Source: Burkholderiaceae bacterium (GTDB lineage Bacteria > Pseudomonadota > Gammaproteobacteria > Burkholderiales > Burkholderiaceae_E). Taken from it: a stretch of 64,000 nt of DNA. Positions 17,431 to 25,528 of this stretch are shown here, one piece after another. A program made the position numbers and the translations under genes. The notes below the pieces were generated by a model, which saw only the letters and a program-made list of their open reading frames with translations, was not told where the DNA came from and did not search any database. Position 1 is the first letter of the stretch. The number at the start of each line of letters is the position of its first letter. The stretch spans positions 1 to 64,000 of the forward strand of contig JAMLIS010000012.1 in the NCBI GenBank assembly GCA_023954015.1, given 5' to 3'.

Positions 17431-19323
17431 CTAGCCCGCTTTTTCCTTGACGTAGCGTCCCGGCGCCGGCTCGATCGGCCGATGGCGCGCGTTGCCCGGA
17501 GTCTTCGGCGCCGGACAGCGCTCGCCCGCGAAAGCCGACAGCCACTGCGCCCAGTCGGGCCACCAGCTTCCCGGACGCTCGCTCGCCTGCGCGAACCACT
17601 CGTCCGCGTCTCCGGGCAGGCTCTCGCCGAGCCAGTGGCTGCGCTTGCCCTTCGCCGGCGGGTTGATCACCCCCGCGATGTGACCGCTGGCGCCGAGCAC
17701 GAAACGCAGCGGCCCCGACAGCAGTTGCGTGGATTCGTAGGCCCCCTGCCACGGAACGATGTGATCTTCACGCGATCCGTAGATATAGGTCGGCACGCCG
17801 ATTTCGCCGACGTCCAGCGGCACGTCCAGGCAGGTGAGCCGTCCGGGCTCGCGAAGTTCGTTCTGCAGGTACATGTGGCGCAGGTACCAGCAGTACATCG
17901 GACCGGGCAGATTGGTGCTGTCGGCGTTCCAGTACAGCAGGTCGAAGGCCGGTGGCGGCTCGCCCTTCAGGTAGTTCGCGACGACGTAGTTCCAGACGAG
18001 ATCGTTCGGTCGCAGGTAGTTGAAGGTGAGCGCGAGTTCGCGCCCCGGCATGATGCCGCCGGCGCCGATCGTGGCCTCGCGGTAGGCGATCTGATGTTCG
18101 TCGATGAACACGCCGAGCGAGCCGGGGCGCGAGAAATCGATGAACGACGTGAGCAGCGTCATCGACTCGATCCAGTCGTCGCCGCGCCCGGCCAGCACCG
18201 CCGCCGCGGCCGAGAGCAGCGTGCCGCCGACGCAGAAGCCGAGCGCGTTGATCTGCTCGACGTCGCAGATCTCGCGCACGACACGCATCGGCTCGAGCAC
18301 GCCGAGATCCAGATAGTCGTCCCAGCCGAGATGCCCCTGGTCGGCCTGCACGTTCTTCCAAGAGACGACGAACACCGTGTGTCCCTGCGAGACCGCATAG
18401 GCGATCAGCGAGTTCTCCGGCTGCAGGTCGAGGATGTAGAACTTGTTGATGCAAGGCGGAATCATCAGCAGCGGCCGGCTGCCGACGGTTTCGGTGGTCG
18501 GCGCGTACTGGATCAGCTGGATCAGTTCGTTCTCGAAGACGACCCAGCCGGGCGTCGTGGCAACGTTCACGCCGACCTCGAAGGCCGACTCGTCGGTCTG
18601 CGAGATGCGCCCGCGCTGCAGGTCGGTGATCAGGTTGCCGATGCCCGAACGCAGGCTCTCGCCGTGCGTCTCGAGCACGCGCCGCTGCGCTTCCGGGTTC
18701 GTGAGCAGGAAGTTCGCCGGCGAGATGGCAGCGAGCCATTGCTGGGTGGCAAAGCGGATGCGCTCGCGCGTCTTCTCGTCGCCGCCTTCGACGGACTCGG
18801 CGAGCCGCTTCATGAACTCCTCGTTCAGCAGGTACAACGAAGCCGTCCATGCATAAGGACCCTGTCGCCAGGCGTCGCCCGAGAAGCGCCGGTCCGCCGG
18901 CTCGGGCGCCGCCGGCGAGCGGACGAGTTCGCCCAGCCGCGACAGATACTCCGCCTGCAAGGCACCGAGCCGCCCGCTGGAGACGTGGATCGGCTCACCA
19001 AGGTCGTGCCTGCCGTCGTCGGAAGTTCGCGCCGCGCGCGCAGGACGTTCGCGAGGCACCTGCTTGGCGGCCTTGCGGGCTGCGGGCGCAGCACGCCGGC
19101 CAGCGACCTTCTTCGAGTTGCCTGGTTGCGGCGCTGCGCTCGGACGCTTGCGAGTCGCGCCGGCGCCCTTGCTGCGCGATGTCGCGACCGCGTTCGACTC
19201 TCCCGTGCCCGTTTCGTCGGTCGCCGGCTTCACGCCCGCCGCCTTCGCTGCGCGCGACCTCGGTTCGTCCTTTCGCGCAGCGTTCGACTTGCTGCCGCGC
19301 GCAGCACGGGTTGCACCGGGCAT
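17431..19323 (-). CDS. phaC: Class I polyhydroxyalkanoate synthase with a long basic N-terminal tail
   Basis: Polymerises (R)-3-hydroxyacyl-CoA into PHA granules. It is 630 aa. The synthase domain runs from about residue 125 to the end, with the lipase-like box GFCVGGT (nucleophile C364), D520 (GSREDHIVPW) and H548 (ASGHIAG). Residues 1-100 are unusual: I count 25 Lys/Arg against 6 Asp/Glu, in an Ala-rich low-complexity tail resembling histone H1-like proteins. The ATG at 19323 has GGAGA seven bases upstream and a promoter behind it, supporting translation of the tail. First gene of phaC-phaB-phaR. Confidence 0.95.
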   Translation of the reverse strand: MPGATRAARGSKSNAARKDEPRSRAAKAAGVKPATDETGTGESNAVATSRSKGAGATRKRPSAAPQPGNSKKVAGRRAAPAARKAAKQVPRERPARAARTSDDGRHDLGEPIHVSSGRLGALQAEYLSRLGELVRSPAAPEPADRRFSGDAWRQGPYAWTASLYLLNEEFMKRLAESVEGGDEKTRERIRFATQQWLAAISPANFLLTNPEAQRRVLETHGESLRSGIGNLITDLQRGRISQTDESAFEVGVNVATTPGWVVFENELIQLIQYAPTTETVGSRPLLMIPPCINKFYILDLQPENSLIAYAVSQGHTVFVVSWKNVQADQGHLGWDDYLDLGVLEPMRVVREICDVEQINALGFCVGGTLLSAAAAVLAGRGDDWIESMTLLTSFIDFSRPGSLGVFIDEHQIAYREATIGAGGIMPGRELALTFNYLRPNDLVWNYVVANYLKGEPPPAFDLLYWNADSTNLPGPMYCWYLRHMYLQNELREPGRLTCLDVPLDVGEIGVPTYIYGSREDHIVPWQGAYESTQLLSGPLRFVLGASGHIAGVINPPAKGKRSHWLGESLPGDADEWFAQASERPGSWWPDWAQWLSAFAGERCPAPKTPGNARHRPIEPAPGRYVKEKAG

Positions 19324-19361
19324 CTCGTCTCCTTCGTCATTGTCCGCGAGCCTTCGCATTC

Positions 19362-19389
19362 ATTCTGCACTGCGCCATCTTTTTGTCAA
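19362..19389 (-). promoter_or_regulatory. Predicted sigma70 promoter of phaCBR
   Basis: On the minus strand, a perfect -35 TTGACA (19389-19384), a 16-bp spacer and -10 CAGAAT (19367-19362, 4 of 6). The start point would be near 19355, about 30 nt before the phaC ATG. The -35 box overlaps the stop codon of pgeF, so the pha operon has its own promoter. Confidence 0.6.
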
Positions 19390-20231
19390 CGCGATGCGAT
19401 CCACACGAGAGTCGCCATCCGGCCGCACCGGCCATCGCGCCTGTACGAATAGAAATCCGCTGCGTCGCGCGCGGTGCAACGGCTCGCGCCGTCGACCCGA
19501 TGCACGTCGGCCGCTTCGAGTCGAAGGCGCGCGAGCGCCGGCAGGTCGGCAAGCCACTTGCCAGGGCGCCGGCCGGCGACGAAGGCCGCGCGTGCCCGTG
19601 GATCGACGTCGCAGAAGCGTTCCCGGACCTCGTTGCCGACCTCGAAAGCCTCGGGCCCGATCGAGGGCCCGAGCCAGGCACACAGTTTCGCGCCCTTCGC
19701 GCCCGCCGCGCGCATCGCCTCGACCGTACGCTCGAGCACGCCGTCGGCGAGTCCGCGCCAGCCGGCGTGCGCCGCCGCGACGACTTCGCCGCGCGAGTCG
19801 GCGAGCAGCACCGGCAGGCAATCCGCGGTGAGCACCGCCAGGACCACGCCCGGTACGTTCGTGACCGAAGCATCGGCACGCGCTTCGTTCGACACCTGTG
19901 CACCGACGCGCGTCGTGTTCCCGGCGGGCCGGCTGCCGGGCACGTTCGCGACGATTGCGTGCACGTCGATACCGTGCACCTGCTCGAGCCACACCGGCAT
20001 CGCACCGATCGAGCTTGCGACCCGGTCGCGGTTGGCCTGGACCGCCGCAGGATCGTCGCCGCAACGCGCGCCCAGATTCATCCCGCCGCGGCTTCCGTCG
20101 ACAAGACCCCAGGGCCCGGCGCTCACGCCCCCGCGGCGCGTCGTCGACAATGCGCGCACGCGCGCGGGCGCGCCCCATTCCGGAACGAGTGCACCCTCGA
20201 TGCCGAGGCTGCCGCGCATCGCGTTCGTCAT
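19386..20231 (-). CDS. pgeF: Peptidoglycan editing factor / multicopper polyphenol oxidase (YfiH family)
   Basis: Protein of 281 aa in the PgeF/LACC1 family, which removes misincorporated residues from cell-wall precursors and in LACC1 acts on purine nucleosides. The metal/catalytic triad is visible: H86 (LEQVHGIDV), C138 (TADCLPV) and H155 (AAHAGWRG). Two ATGs four codons apart (20231, 20219) are possible; AGAGGA abuts the first and is 12 nt from the second. It begins 13 bp after rluD, its usual neighbour upstream. Confidence 0.9.
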   Translation of the reverse strand: MTNAMRGSLGIEGALVPEWGAPARVRALSTTRRGGVSAGPWGLVDGSRGGMNLGARCGDDPAAVQANRDRVASSIGAMPVWLEQVHGIDVHAIVANVPGSRPAGNTTRVGAQVSNEARADASVTNVPGVVLAVLTADCLPVLLADSRGEVVAAAHAGWRGLADGVLERTVEAMRAAGAKGAKLCAWLGPSIGPEAFEVGNEVRERFCDVDPRARAAFVAGRRPGKWLADLPALARLRLEAADVHRVDGASRCTARDAADFYSYRRDGRCGRMATLVWIASR

Positions 20232-20244
20232 TCCTCTGCAGTTC

Positions 20245-21234
20245 TCATTCGCACGCCTCGATCGCGTCGACGTCGATGCCCGCCGCCGCGCACAGCGCAC
20301 GCAGGTCCGCCGGCAGCGGCGAGCGCCACTGCATCGGCCGCCCATCGGCCGGGTGCCGCAGCGCGAGGCGCCACGCATGCAGCGCCTGCCGGGCGAAGCC
20401 GGCGAGTGCCGGACCGCCGTACAGCGCATCACCGACCAGCGGATGCCCGATGGACCGCAGGTGCACGCGGATCTGGTGCGTACGCCCCGACTCGAGCCGG
20501 CACTCGAGCAGGCTCAGGTCGCGACCGTCGAGCCTGCCCAGCGCCAGGCGCTCGTAGTGCGTACGCGCCGCCTTGCCGCGCTGTGCGCAGGCCACGGTCA
20601 TGCGCACGCGCGAAACCGGATCGCGGCCGATCGGCGCATCGATCGTTCCGTTCTCCCGACACACGCCGACGACGAGCGCCAGGTAGCGCCGGCCCATGCT
20701 TCGCTCGGCCAGTTGCGCCGACAGCGAAGCGAACGCGCGCTCGCTCGCGGCGACGACGAGAAGTCCGCTGGTGTCGCGGTCCAGGCGGTGCACGATGCCC
20801 GCGCGCGGCAGCCGCGCGAGCGCCGGCCGGTGATACAGCAATCCGTTCATCAGCGTGCCGCGCCAGTTGCCCGCAGCCGGATGCACGACGAGCCCTGCGG
20901 GCTTGTCGACGACGAGCAGATCGTCGTCCTCGTAGGCGAACTGCAGCGCCACCGCGTCGGGCGCGAAGGCGGTATCGGCCTCGCGCGGCTGCGGCTCGAC
21001 GACGATTCTCTCGTCGCCCTTCAATCGCGTGCTCGCGCCGAGCGCACGCTCGTCGCACCGCACCGCGCCGAGCGCAATCCATTGCTGCAGGCGCGTGCGC
21101 GAGACGCCTTCGATGCGGGCGGCGAGATAGCGATCGACGCGTTGGCCCGCCCCATCGACCGCGTCGAGCACGATGGCCGAAGGCGGCTCGTCGCCCGGCG
21201 GCTCGACGAAGGGCGTCGTTATAATGCCGCGCAT
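20245..21234 (-). CDS. rluD: 23S rRNA pseudouridine(1911/1915/1917) synthase
   Basis: RluA-family enzyme of 329 aa that modifies helix 69 of 23S rRNA. An N-terminal S4 RNA-binding domain (about 30-85) precedes the catalytic domain with HRLDRDTSG, catalytic D152. RTHQIRVHL and the C-terminal part are intact. The only ATG upstream of the S4 domain is at 21234, and it overlaps the divergent bamD ATG by two bases. A shorter non-ATG start is possible. pgeF follows in the same direction. Confidence 0.92.
   Translation of the reverse strand: MRGIITTPFVEPPGDEPPSAIVLDAVDGAGQRVDRYLAARIEGVSRTRLQQWIALGAVRCDERALGASTRLKGDERIVVEPQPREADTAFAPDAVALQFAYEDDDLLVVDKPAGLVVHPAAGNWRGTLMNGLLYHRPALARLPRAGIVHRLDRDTSGLLVVAASERAFASLSAQLAERSMGRRYLALVVGVCRENGTIDAPIGRDPVSRVRMTVACAQRGKAARTHYERLALGRLDGRDLSLLECRLESGRTHQIRVHLRSIGHPLVGDALYGGPALAGFARQALHAWRLALRHPADGRPMQWRSPLPADLRALCAAAGIDVDAIEACE
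21220..21225 (+). promoter_or_regulatory. Consensus -10 box (TATAAT) immediately before bamD
   Basis: A perfect TATAAT ends 7 nt before the bamD ATG at 21233. If used, transcription would start at or next to the start codon, giving a leaderless or nearly leaderless bamD mRNA. No TTGACA-like box is found at the normal distance. The site lies inside the 5' end of the divergent rluD gene. Confidence 0.45.
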
Positions 21235-22042
21235 GAAAGCAGCCTTGTTCTCCTTCGTTCAGGCAGCCGCGTGCGCGCTCCTGCTGTCGCTGGCGGCATG
21301 CAGCACTTCCGAGCCGCCCGATACGACGCTCGGGTGGACGCCCGAACGATTATATTCAGAGGCCAGGGACGAGATGCGCACGGGCAACTGGGAGCAGGCG
21401 GTCAAGCTGCTCGAGAAGCTCGAGGCGCGCTACCCCTTCGGCACCTGGGCGCAGCAGGCGCAGCTCGACACGGCCTACGCGCACTACAAGGACGGCGAAC
21501 GCGCGCTCGCCCTTGCAGCGATCGACCGCTTCCTCAAGCTGCACCCGAACCACGAGGCGATCGACTACGCGCTGTACCTGAAGGGAATCGTCAATTTCAA
21601 CGAGCAGCAGGGCCTGCTCGCCAAGCTCGGCAGCCAGGATCTCTCCGAGCGCGACCACGCCGCCGCGCGCGAGTCCTTCGATGCCTTCAAGGAACTCGTC
21701 ACGCGCTTTCCGGAGAGCAAGTACGCGCCCGACGCGCACGTGCGGATGGAATACCTGGTGAATTCGATGGCGCGCGGCCAGGTGCACGTTGCCCGCTACT
21801 ATTTCCAGCGGGGCGCCTACGTCGCCGCGGCCAACCGCGCGCAGGAAGTGGTCCGCCAGTTCCAGCAGGCGCCGGCCGTGGAGGAAGCGCTGTTCCTGCT
21901 GGTGAAATCGTACGACAGGCTCGGCATGCCCGAACTGCGCGACGATGCGGAACGCGTTCTGCGCACGAACTTCCCCGACAGCCAACTGCTCACGAAAGGC
22001 CTTCCGGAAGACGATCGTCGCTGGTGGCAGGTGTGGCGCTGA
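21233..22042 (+). CDS. bamD: Outer membrane assembly lipoprotein
   Basis: Lipoprotein of the BAM complex that inserts beta-barrel proteins into the outer membrane. It is 269 aa. The signal peptide ends in lipobox LAAC with lipidated C23. TPR-like repeats fill about residues 33-250 (RLYSEARDEMRTGNWEQAVK, LEARYPFGTWAQQAQLD, RFPESKYAPDA), the standard BamD pattern. The ATG at 21233 gives the natural signal peptide; an ATG three codons upstream is also in frame. Its 3' end overlaps the convergent helicase gene by 53 bp. Confidence 0.95.
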   Translation: MKAALFSFVQAAACALLLSLAACSTSEPPDTTLGWTPERLYSEARDEMRTGNWEQAVKLLEKLEARYPFGTWAQQAQLDTAYAHYKDGERALALAAIDRFLKLHPNHEAIDYALYLKGIVNFNEQQGLLAKLGSQDLSERDHAAARESFDAFKELVTRFPESKYAPDAHVRMEYLVNSMARGQVHVARYYFQRGAYVAAANRAQEVVRQFQQAPAVEEALFLLVKSYDRLGMPELRDDAERVLRTNFPDSQLLTKGLPEDDRRWWQVWR

Positions 22043-23999
22043 CGCGCTCGCAGAACGCGAGCGCCTCGTCGGCGTCACGCGTGCGGCGAAAGGCGGGCAG
22101 GCTCGCCACGAGCTTTCGTCCATAGGGACGCGTTACCAGCCGCTCGTCGCAGATCATCAACACGCCGCGATCGGTCTCGGAACGGATCAGCCTTCCGGCT
22201 CCCTGTTTCAGCGCCATCGCAGCCGCCGGCAACTGCATCTCCCGGAACGGGTCGCGGCCGGCCCGACGGGCCGCTTCGATGCGCGCGCCGAGAACCGGAT
22301 CGTCCGGCGCGGCGAACGGCAGCTTGTCGATGACGACGAGCGAAAGCCGGTCGCCGACGACGTCGACGCCTTCCCAGAAGCTGGCCGAACCGACCAGCAG
22401 CGGTCGCGGCGCGCAGCGGAAGCGATCGATGAGTGCCGAGCGCGACGCGCTTCCCTGCACGAGCAGTTCGATGCCGCAATCGCACGCCGCGATCCGCTCG
22501 GCCAGCAGTGCTGCCTGCTGCTCGACCATGCGCAGGCTCGTGCACAGCACGAACGCACGCCCGCCGTTGGCGGCGATCAGCGGCCAGGCCGCGCCGGCGA
22601 CGCGCTCGGCGAATCCGGCCGATGCCGGGTCCGCGCACCCGCGCGGTACGTACAGCAACGCCTGCCGCGCGTAGTCGAAGGGACTGTCGCAGCGCAGCGT
22701 GCGCGCATCCTCCAGTCCGGCCGCGGACGTGAAGTGATCGAAGCTGCCTGCCACCGACAGCGTGGCCGACGTCATGATCCACGTACAGGAGGTGCCTTCG
22801 CGGTGTCGACGCAGCGTTTCCGCCACCGACAGCGGCGTGATCTGCAAGGTCGCACTGCTCGCATGCACTTCGACCCAGTGGATCGCATCGCTGTCGCCAT
22901 CGGGCCGCCAGACGCCGTCGCTCCATTCGCGCAGCCGCGCGGCAAGATCCTCGACGCGAACGAGCAATCGGCCCAGTTCGCAGCCGCGCTCGGCGAAATG
23001 CGCGAGTGCCTCGCGCGGCAGCGCCCGCAGCACCGACGCGAGCGCCCGGCGCAGCGGCTCGTTGGCGCGCGCCTGGCGCACGTCGGTACGGCCGGGACGG
23101 CCGGCGGCCAGCCGCAGTTCGCGCACCGCCTGCTCCACGCCGGCGGAAAGCGAGGTCCAGTCGGCCGCGTCCAGCGCCTCTTCGCGTCCCGCGCGATGCA
23201 GGTCGCGCGCGAAATCGACGAGCTGCCGCGTCGAGACCGAACGACCGAGGAACTGCGTGGACACCTGCGGCAACTGGTGCGCCTCGTCGAAGACGATCGC
23301 GTCCGCGTTGGGCAGCAGCTCGGCAACGCCTTCGTCGCGCAGCGCGAGATCGGCACAGAACAGATGATGATTCACGACGACGACATCGGCTACCTGCGCG
23401 GCCTGCCGCGCACGGACCACGAAGCACGCGCCGAAGTCGCTGCAGTCCTGGCCCAGGCAGTTCTCGCGGGTGGACGTCGCCCATGCCCAGGCAGGTGCGT
23501 CTTCGGCGATGCCGGGCGCCTCGCTGCGGTCACCGGTCGCCGAAATCGCCGCGAAGCGCTCGATGCGCCGCAGCACCGCGATGTCCTCCCGGCGCTCGAA
23601 TCGCCCTTCGGCCAGGTTGCGTCGCAGATGGTGCCGGCAGACATAGTTGGCCCGGCCCTTGAGCAGCGCGACGCGCGCTCCCGAGCCCAGGGCCTGGCGC
23701 ACGCGCGGCAGGTCGCGACGAAAGAGCTGGTCCTGCAGCGTCTTCGTTCCCGTGCTGATCAGCACGCGGGCGCCGCTCAGCAGCGCGGGGACGAGGTACG
23801 CGTAGGTCTTGCCGACCCCGGTGCCGGCTTCGACGACGAGCGCCTGCCCGGTGTCGAGCGCCTGCGCAACGGCACGCGCCATCTCCCGCTGCGCAGGGCG
23901 CGGAGAATACCCGGCAGTGGCCCGGGCGATCGCTCCCTCGGCGTCGAACGCCGCGTCGACCGCTTCGGCCAGACGCGACGCGGCGCCGGCAAAGGGCAT
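21990..23999 (-). CDS. DinG/YoaA-family ATP-dependent DNA helicase
   Basis: XPD-like superfamily 2 helicase of 669 aa with an Fe-S cluster. Walker A is AGTGVGKT (58-65) and the Walker B box is DEAH (238-241). The four cluster cysteines are C121, C181, C186 and C192. C-terminal helicase motifs include SASFWEGVDV and QGAGRLIRS. It unwinds DNA 5'-3' in repair contexts; its length fits YoaA better than DinG, and there is no exonuclease domain. Its ATG overlaps the stop of the DUF465 gene (TGATG). Confidence 0.92.
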   Translation of the reverse strand: MPFAGAASRLAEAVDAAFDAEGAIARATAGYSPRPAQREMARAVAQALDTGQALVVEAGTGVGKTYAYLVPALLSGARVLISTGTKTLQDQLFRRDLPRVRQALGSGARVALLKGRANYVCRHHLRRNLAEGRFERREDIAVLRRIERFAAISATGDRSEAPGIAEDAPAWAWATSTRENCLGQDCSDFGACFVVRARQAAQVADVVVVNHHLFCADLALRDEGVAELLPNADAIVFDEAHQLPQVSTQFLGRSVSTRQLVDFARDLHRAGREEALDAADWTSLSAGVEQAVRELRLAAGRPGRTDVRQARANEPLRRALASVLRALPREALAHFAERGCELGRLLVRVEDLAARLREWSDGVWRPDGDSDAIHWVEVHASSATLQITPLSVAETLRRHREGTSCTWIMTSATLSVAGSFDHFTSAAGLEDARTLRCDSPFDYARQALLYVPRGCADPASAGFAERVAGAAWPLIAANGGRAFVLCTSLRMVEQQAALLAERIAACDCGIELLVQGSASRSALIDRFRCAPRPLLVGSASFWEGVDVVGDRLSLVVIDKLPFAAPDDPVLGARIEAARRAGRDPFREMQLPAAAMALKQGAGRLIRSETDRGVLMICDERLVTRPYGRKLVASLPAFRRTRDADEALAFCERVSATPATSDDRLPEGLS

Positions 24000-24238
24000 C
24001 AGGCAGGTTCGTCGGGAACGAGTTGCATCTGCAGCAACGCGATTGCGTCCTTGATCTGCAACTTGCGCTTCTTGAGCCGACGCAACTGCAACTCGTCGAA
24101 GTGCGACTGCACGCCGAGCGTGTCGATCATCGTGTCGAGGCCGCGATGCTCGAGCTGCAATTCGGTGATGCGCTGTCGGATGGACTCGCCGATGCCGGTT
24201 GCGTTCTCGCTTTCGTCGACGCTATGGTCTTCGATCAT
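23999..24238 (-). CDS. DUF465 (YdcH/SlyX-like) family protein
   Basis: Small acidic protein of 79 aa, mostly helical and probably coiled coil. Its core LQLEHRGLDTMIDTLG...DELQLRRLKKRKLQIKDAI is characteristic of the DUF465/YdcH family. Function is unknown. The ATG at 24238 is preferred to a start 21 codons upstream because the extra residues are not family-like. It is coupled to the downstream helicase by a TGATG overlap, a pairing I infer to be an operon. Confidence 0.85.
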   Translation of the reverse strand: MIEDHSVDESENATGIGESIRQRITELQLEHRGLDTMIDTLGVQSHFDELQLRRLKKRKLQIKDAIALLQMQLVPDEPA

Positions 24239-24365
24239 GTGGATACCGTTCGCCCGCGACGGGCTCGAAAGGTGGACACGCAGCGAAAAACCCGTGCCCA
24301 ATGATACGTCCCCGCCTCCGTCGACTCAATGCGTGCGGGCTGCCCGCCGCGTGACCGCCCGCCGC

Positions 24366-25478
24366 TCACGGCGGCGCCTGTCCGTGCAGCGCCGGCGCCG
24401 CCTGCCGGCGGGGCGCCTGCAGGTACTCGCGTGAATTCATCTCGGCCAGCCGGCTCACGGTGCGATGGAATTCGCCGGCCAGCACGCCCTCGGTGTAGAG
24501 CCGCTCCGGCGCAACCTCGGCCGAGACGATCAGGTTGATGCGCCGGTCGTAGAGCACGTCGACCAGCCAGACGAAACGGCGAGCCTCGGAAGCCATCGCC
24601 GCGCTCATCCGGGGCACCCCGGAGACGATCACCGTGTGGAACTGGCTGGCGATCTCGAGATAGTCGTTCTGCGAGCGCGGGCCACCGCACAGCGTGCGAA
24701 AGTCGAACCATACGGCGCCCCCGGCGCGGCGCAGCGCGCGGATCTCGCGATGCTCGATCATCAGCCGCGGGTCCTCGTCGCGGGCCTCGGCCAGCCGCGC
24801 GAAGATCTCGCGCAGCGCCCGATCGGCGGCGTGCCCGAGCGGCGTGTGGTACGCCTCGACGTCGGCCAGCGAGCGCTGGCGGTAGTCGACGCCCGCGTCC
24901 ACGCAGAGCACGTCGAGGTTGCGCTCGATCAGCTCGATCGCCGCCAGGATCCGCTCGCGGTGCAGGCCTTCCGGATACAGTCCGTCGGGCCGGTAGTTCG
25001 ACGTGACGACGAAAGTGACGCCATGGGCGAACAGTCCGCGCATCAGCCGCTCGAGGATCATCGCGTCGGCGATGTCCGAGACGTGGAACTCGTCGAAGCA
25101 GATCAGGCGGTAGCGGCGCGCGACGCTGGCGGCCACTGCATCGAGCGGGTCGGCGCGGCCCTTCAGTTCGTCCAGCGAGCGGTGCACGCTGCGCATGAAC
25201 TCGTGGAAGTGAAGCCTCGTCTTGCGCACTACCGGGACCGCTCCGTAGAAGCAGTCCATCAGGAAGCTCTTGCCGCGACCGACTCCGCCGTAGAGCCAGA
25301 CGCCGCGCGGCACCTCGGGGCGAAGCACGAGCTTCTTGATCCGGTTCGAGCGCGCCGCCTTGAAGGCGACGAATTCGTCGCACATCCGCTGCAGGCGCGC
25401 GATCGCAGCCTGCTGCGCGGCGTCGGGGCGATGGCCGCGCTCGGCGAAAGCGCGCGCACAGGTCTCGGCGACGCTCAC
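24366..25478 (-). CDS. zapE: Cell division protein ZapE (AFG1-family ATPase)
   Basis: AFG1-like P-loop ATPase of 370 aa. Walker A is GGVGRGKS (64-71) and Walker B LICFDEFHV (about 124-132); the sensor segment VVTSNYRPDGLYPEGL is clear. In E. coli ZapE acts at the Z-ring during constriction. It is the last gene of the odhA-odhB-lpdA-zapE run, 50 bp after lpdA, a common betaproteobacterial arrangement. The C-terminal 15 residues are low-complexity Pro/Ala. Confidence 0.93.
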   Translation of the reverse strand: MSVAETCARAFAERGHRPDAAQQAAIARLQRMCDEFVAFKAARSNRIKKLVLRPEVPRGVWLYGGVGRGKSFLMDCFYGAVPVVRKTRLHFHEFMRSVHRSLDELKGRADPLDAVAASVARRYRLICFDEFHVSDIADAMILERLMRGLFAHGVTFVVTSNYRPDGLYPEGLHRERILAAIELIERNLDVLCVDAGVDYRQRSLADVEAYHTPLGHAADRALREIFARLAEARDEDPRLMIEHREIRALRRAGGAVWFDFRTLCGGPRSQNDYLEIASQFHTVIVSGVPRMSAAMASEARRFVWLVDVLYDRRINLIVSAEVAPERLYTEGVLAGEFHRTVSRLAEMNSREYLQAPRRQAAPALHGQAPP

Positions 25479-25528
25479 CGGGGAAAGGTCAGGACGCGCG
25501 AAGGAACCGGGAATCGATTTTCACGCGC

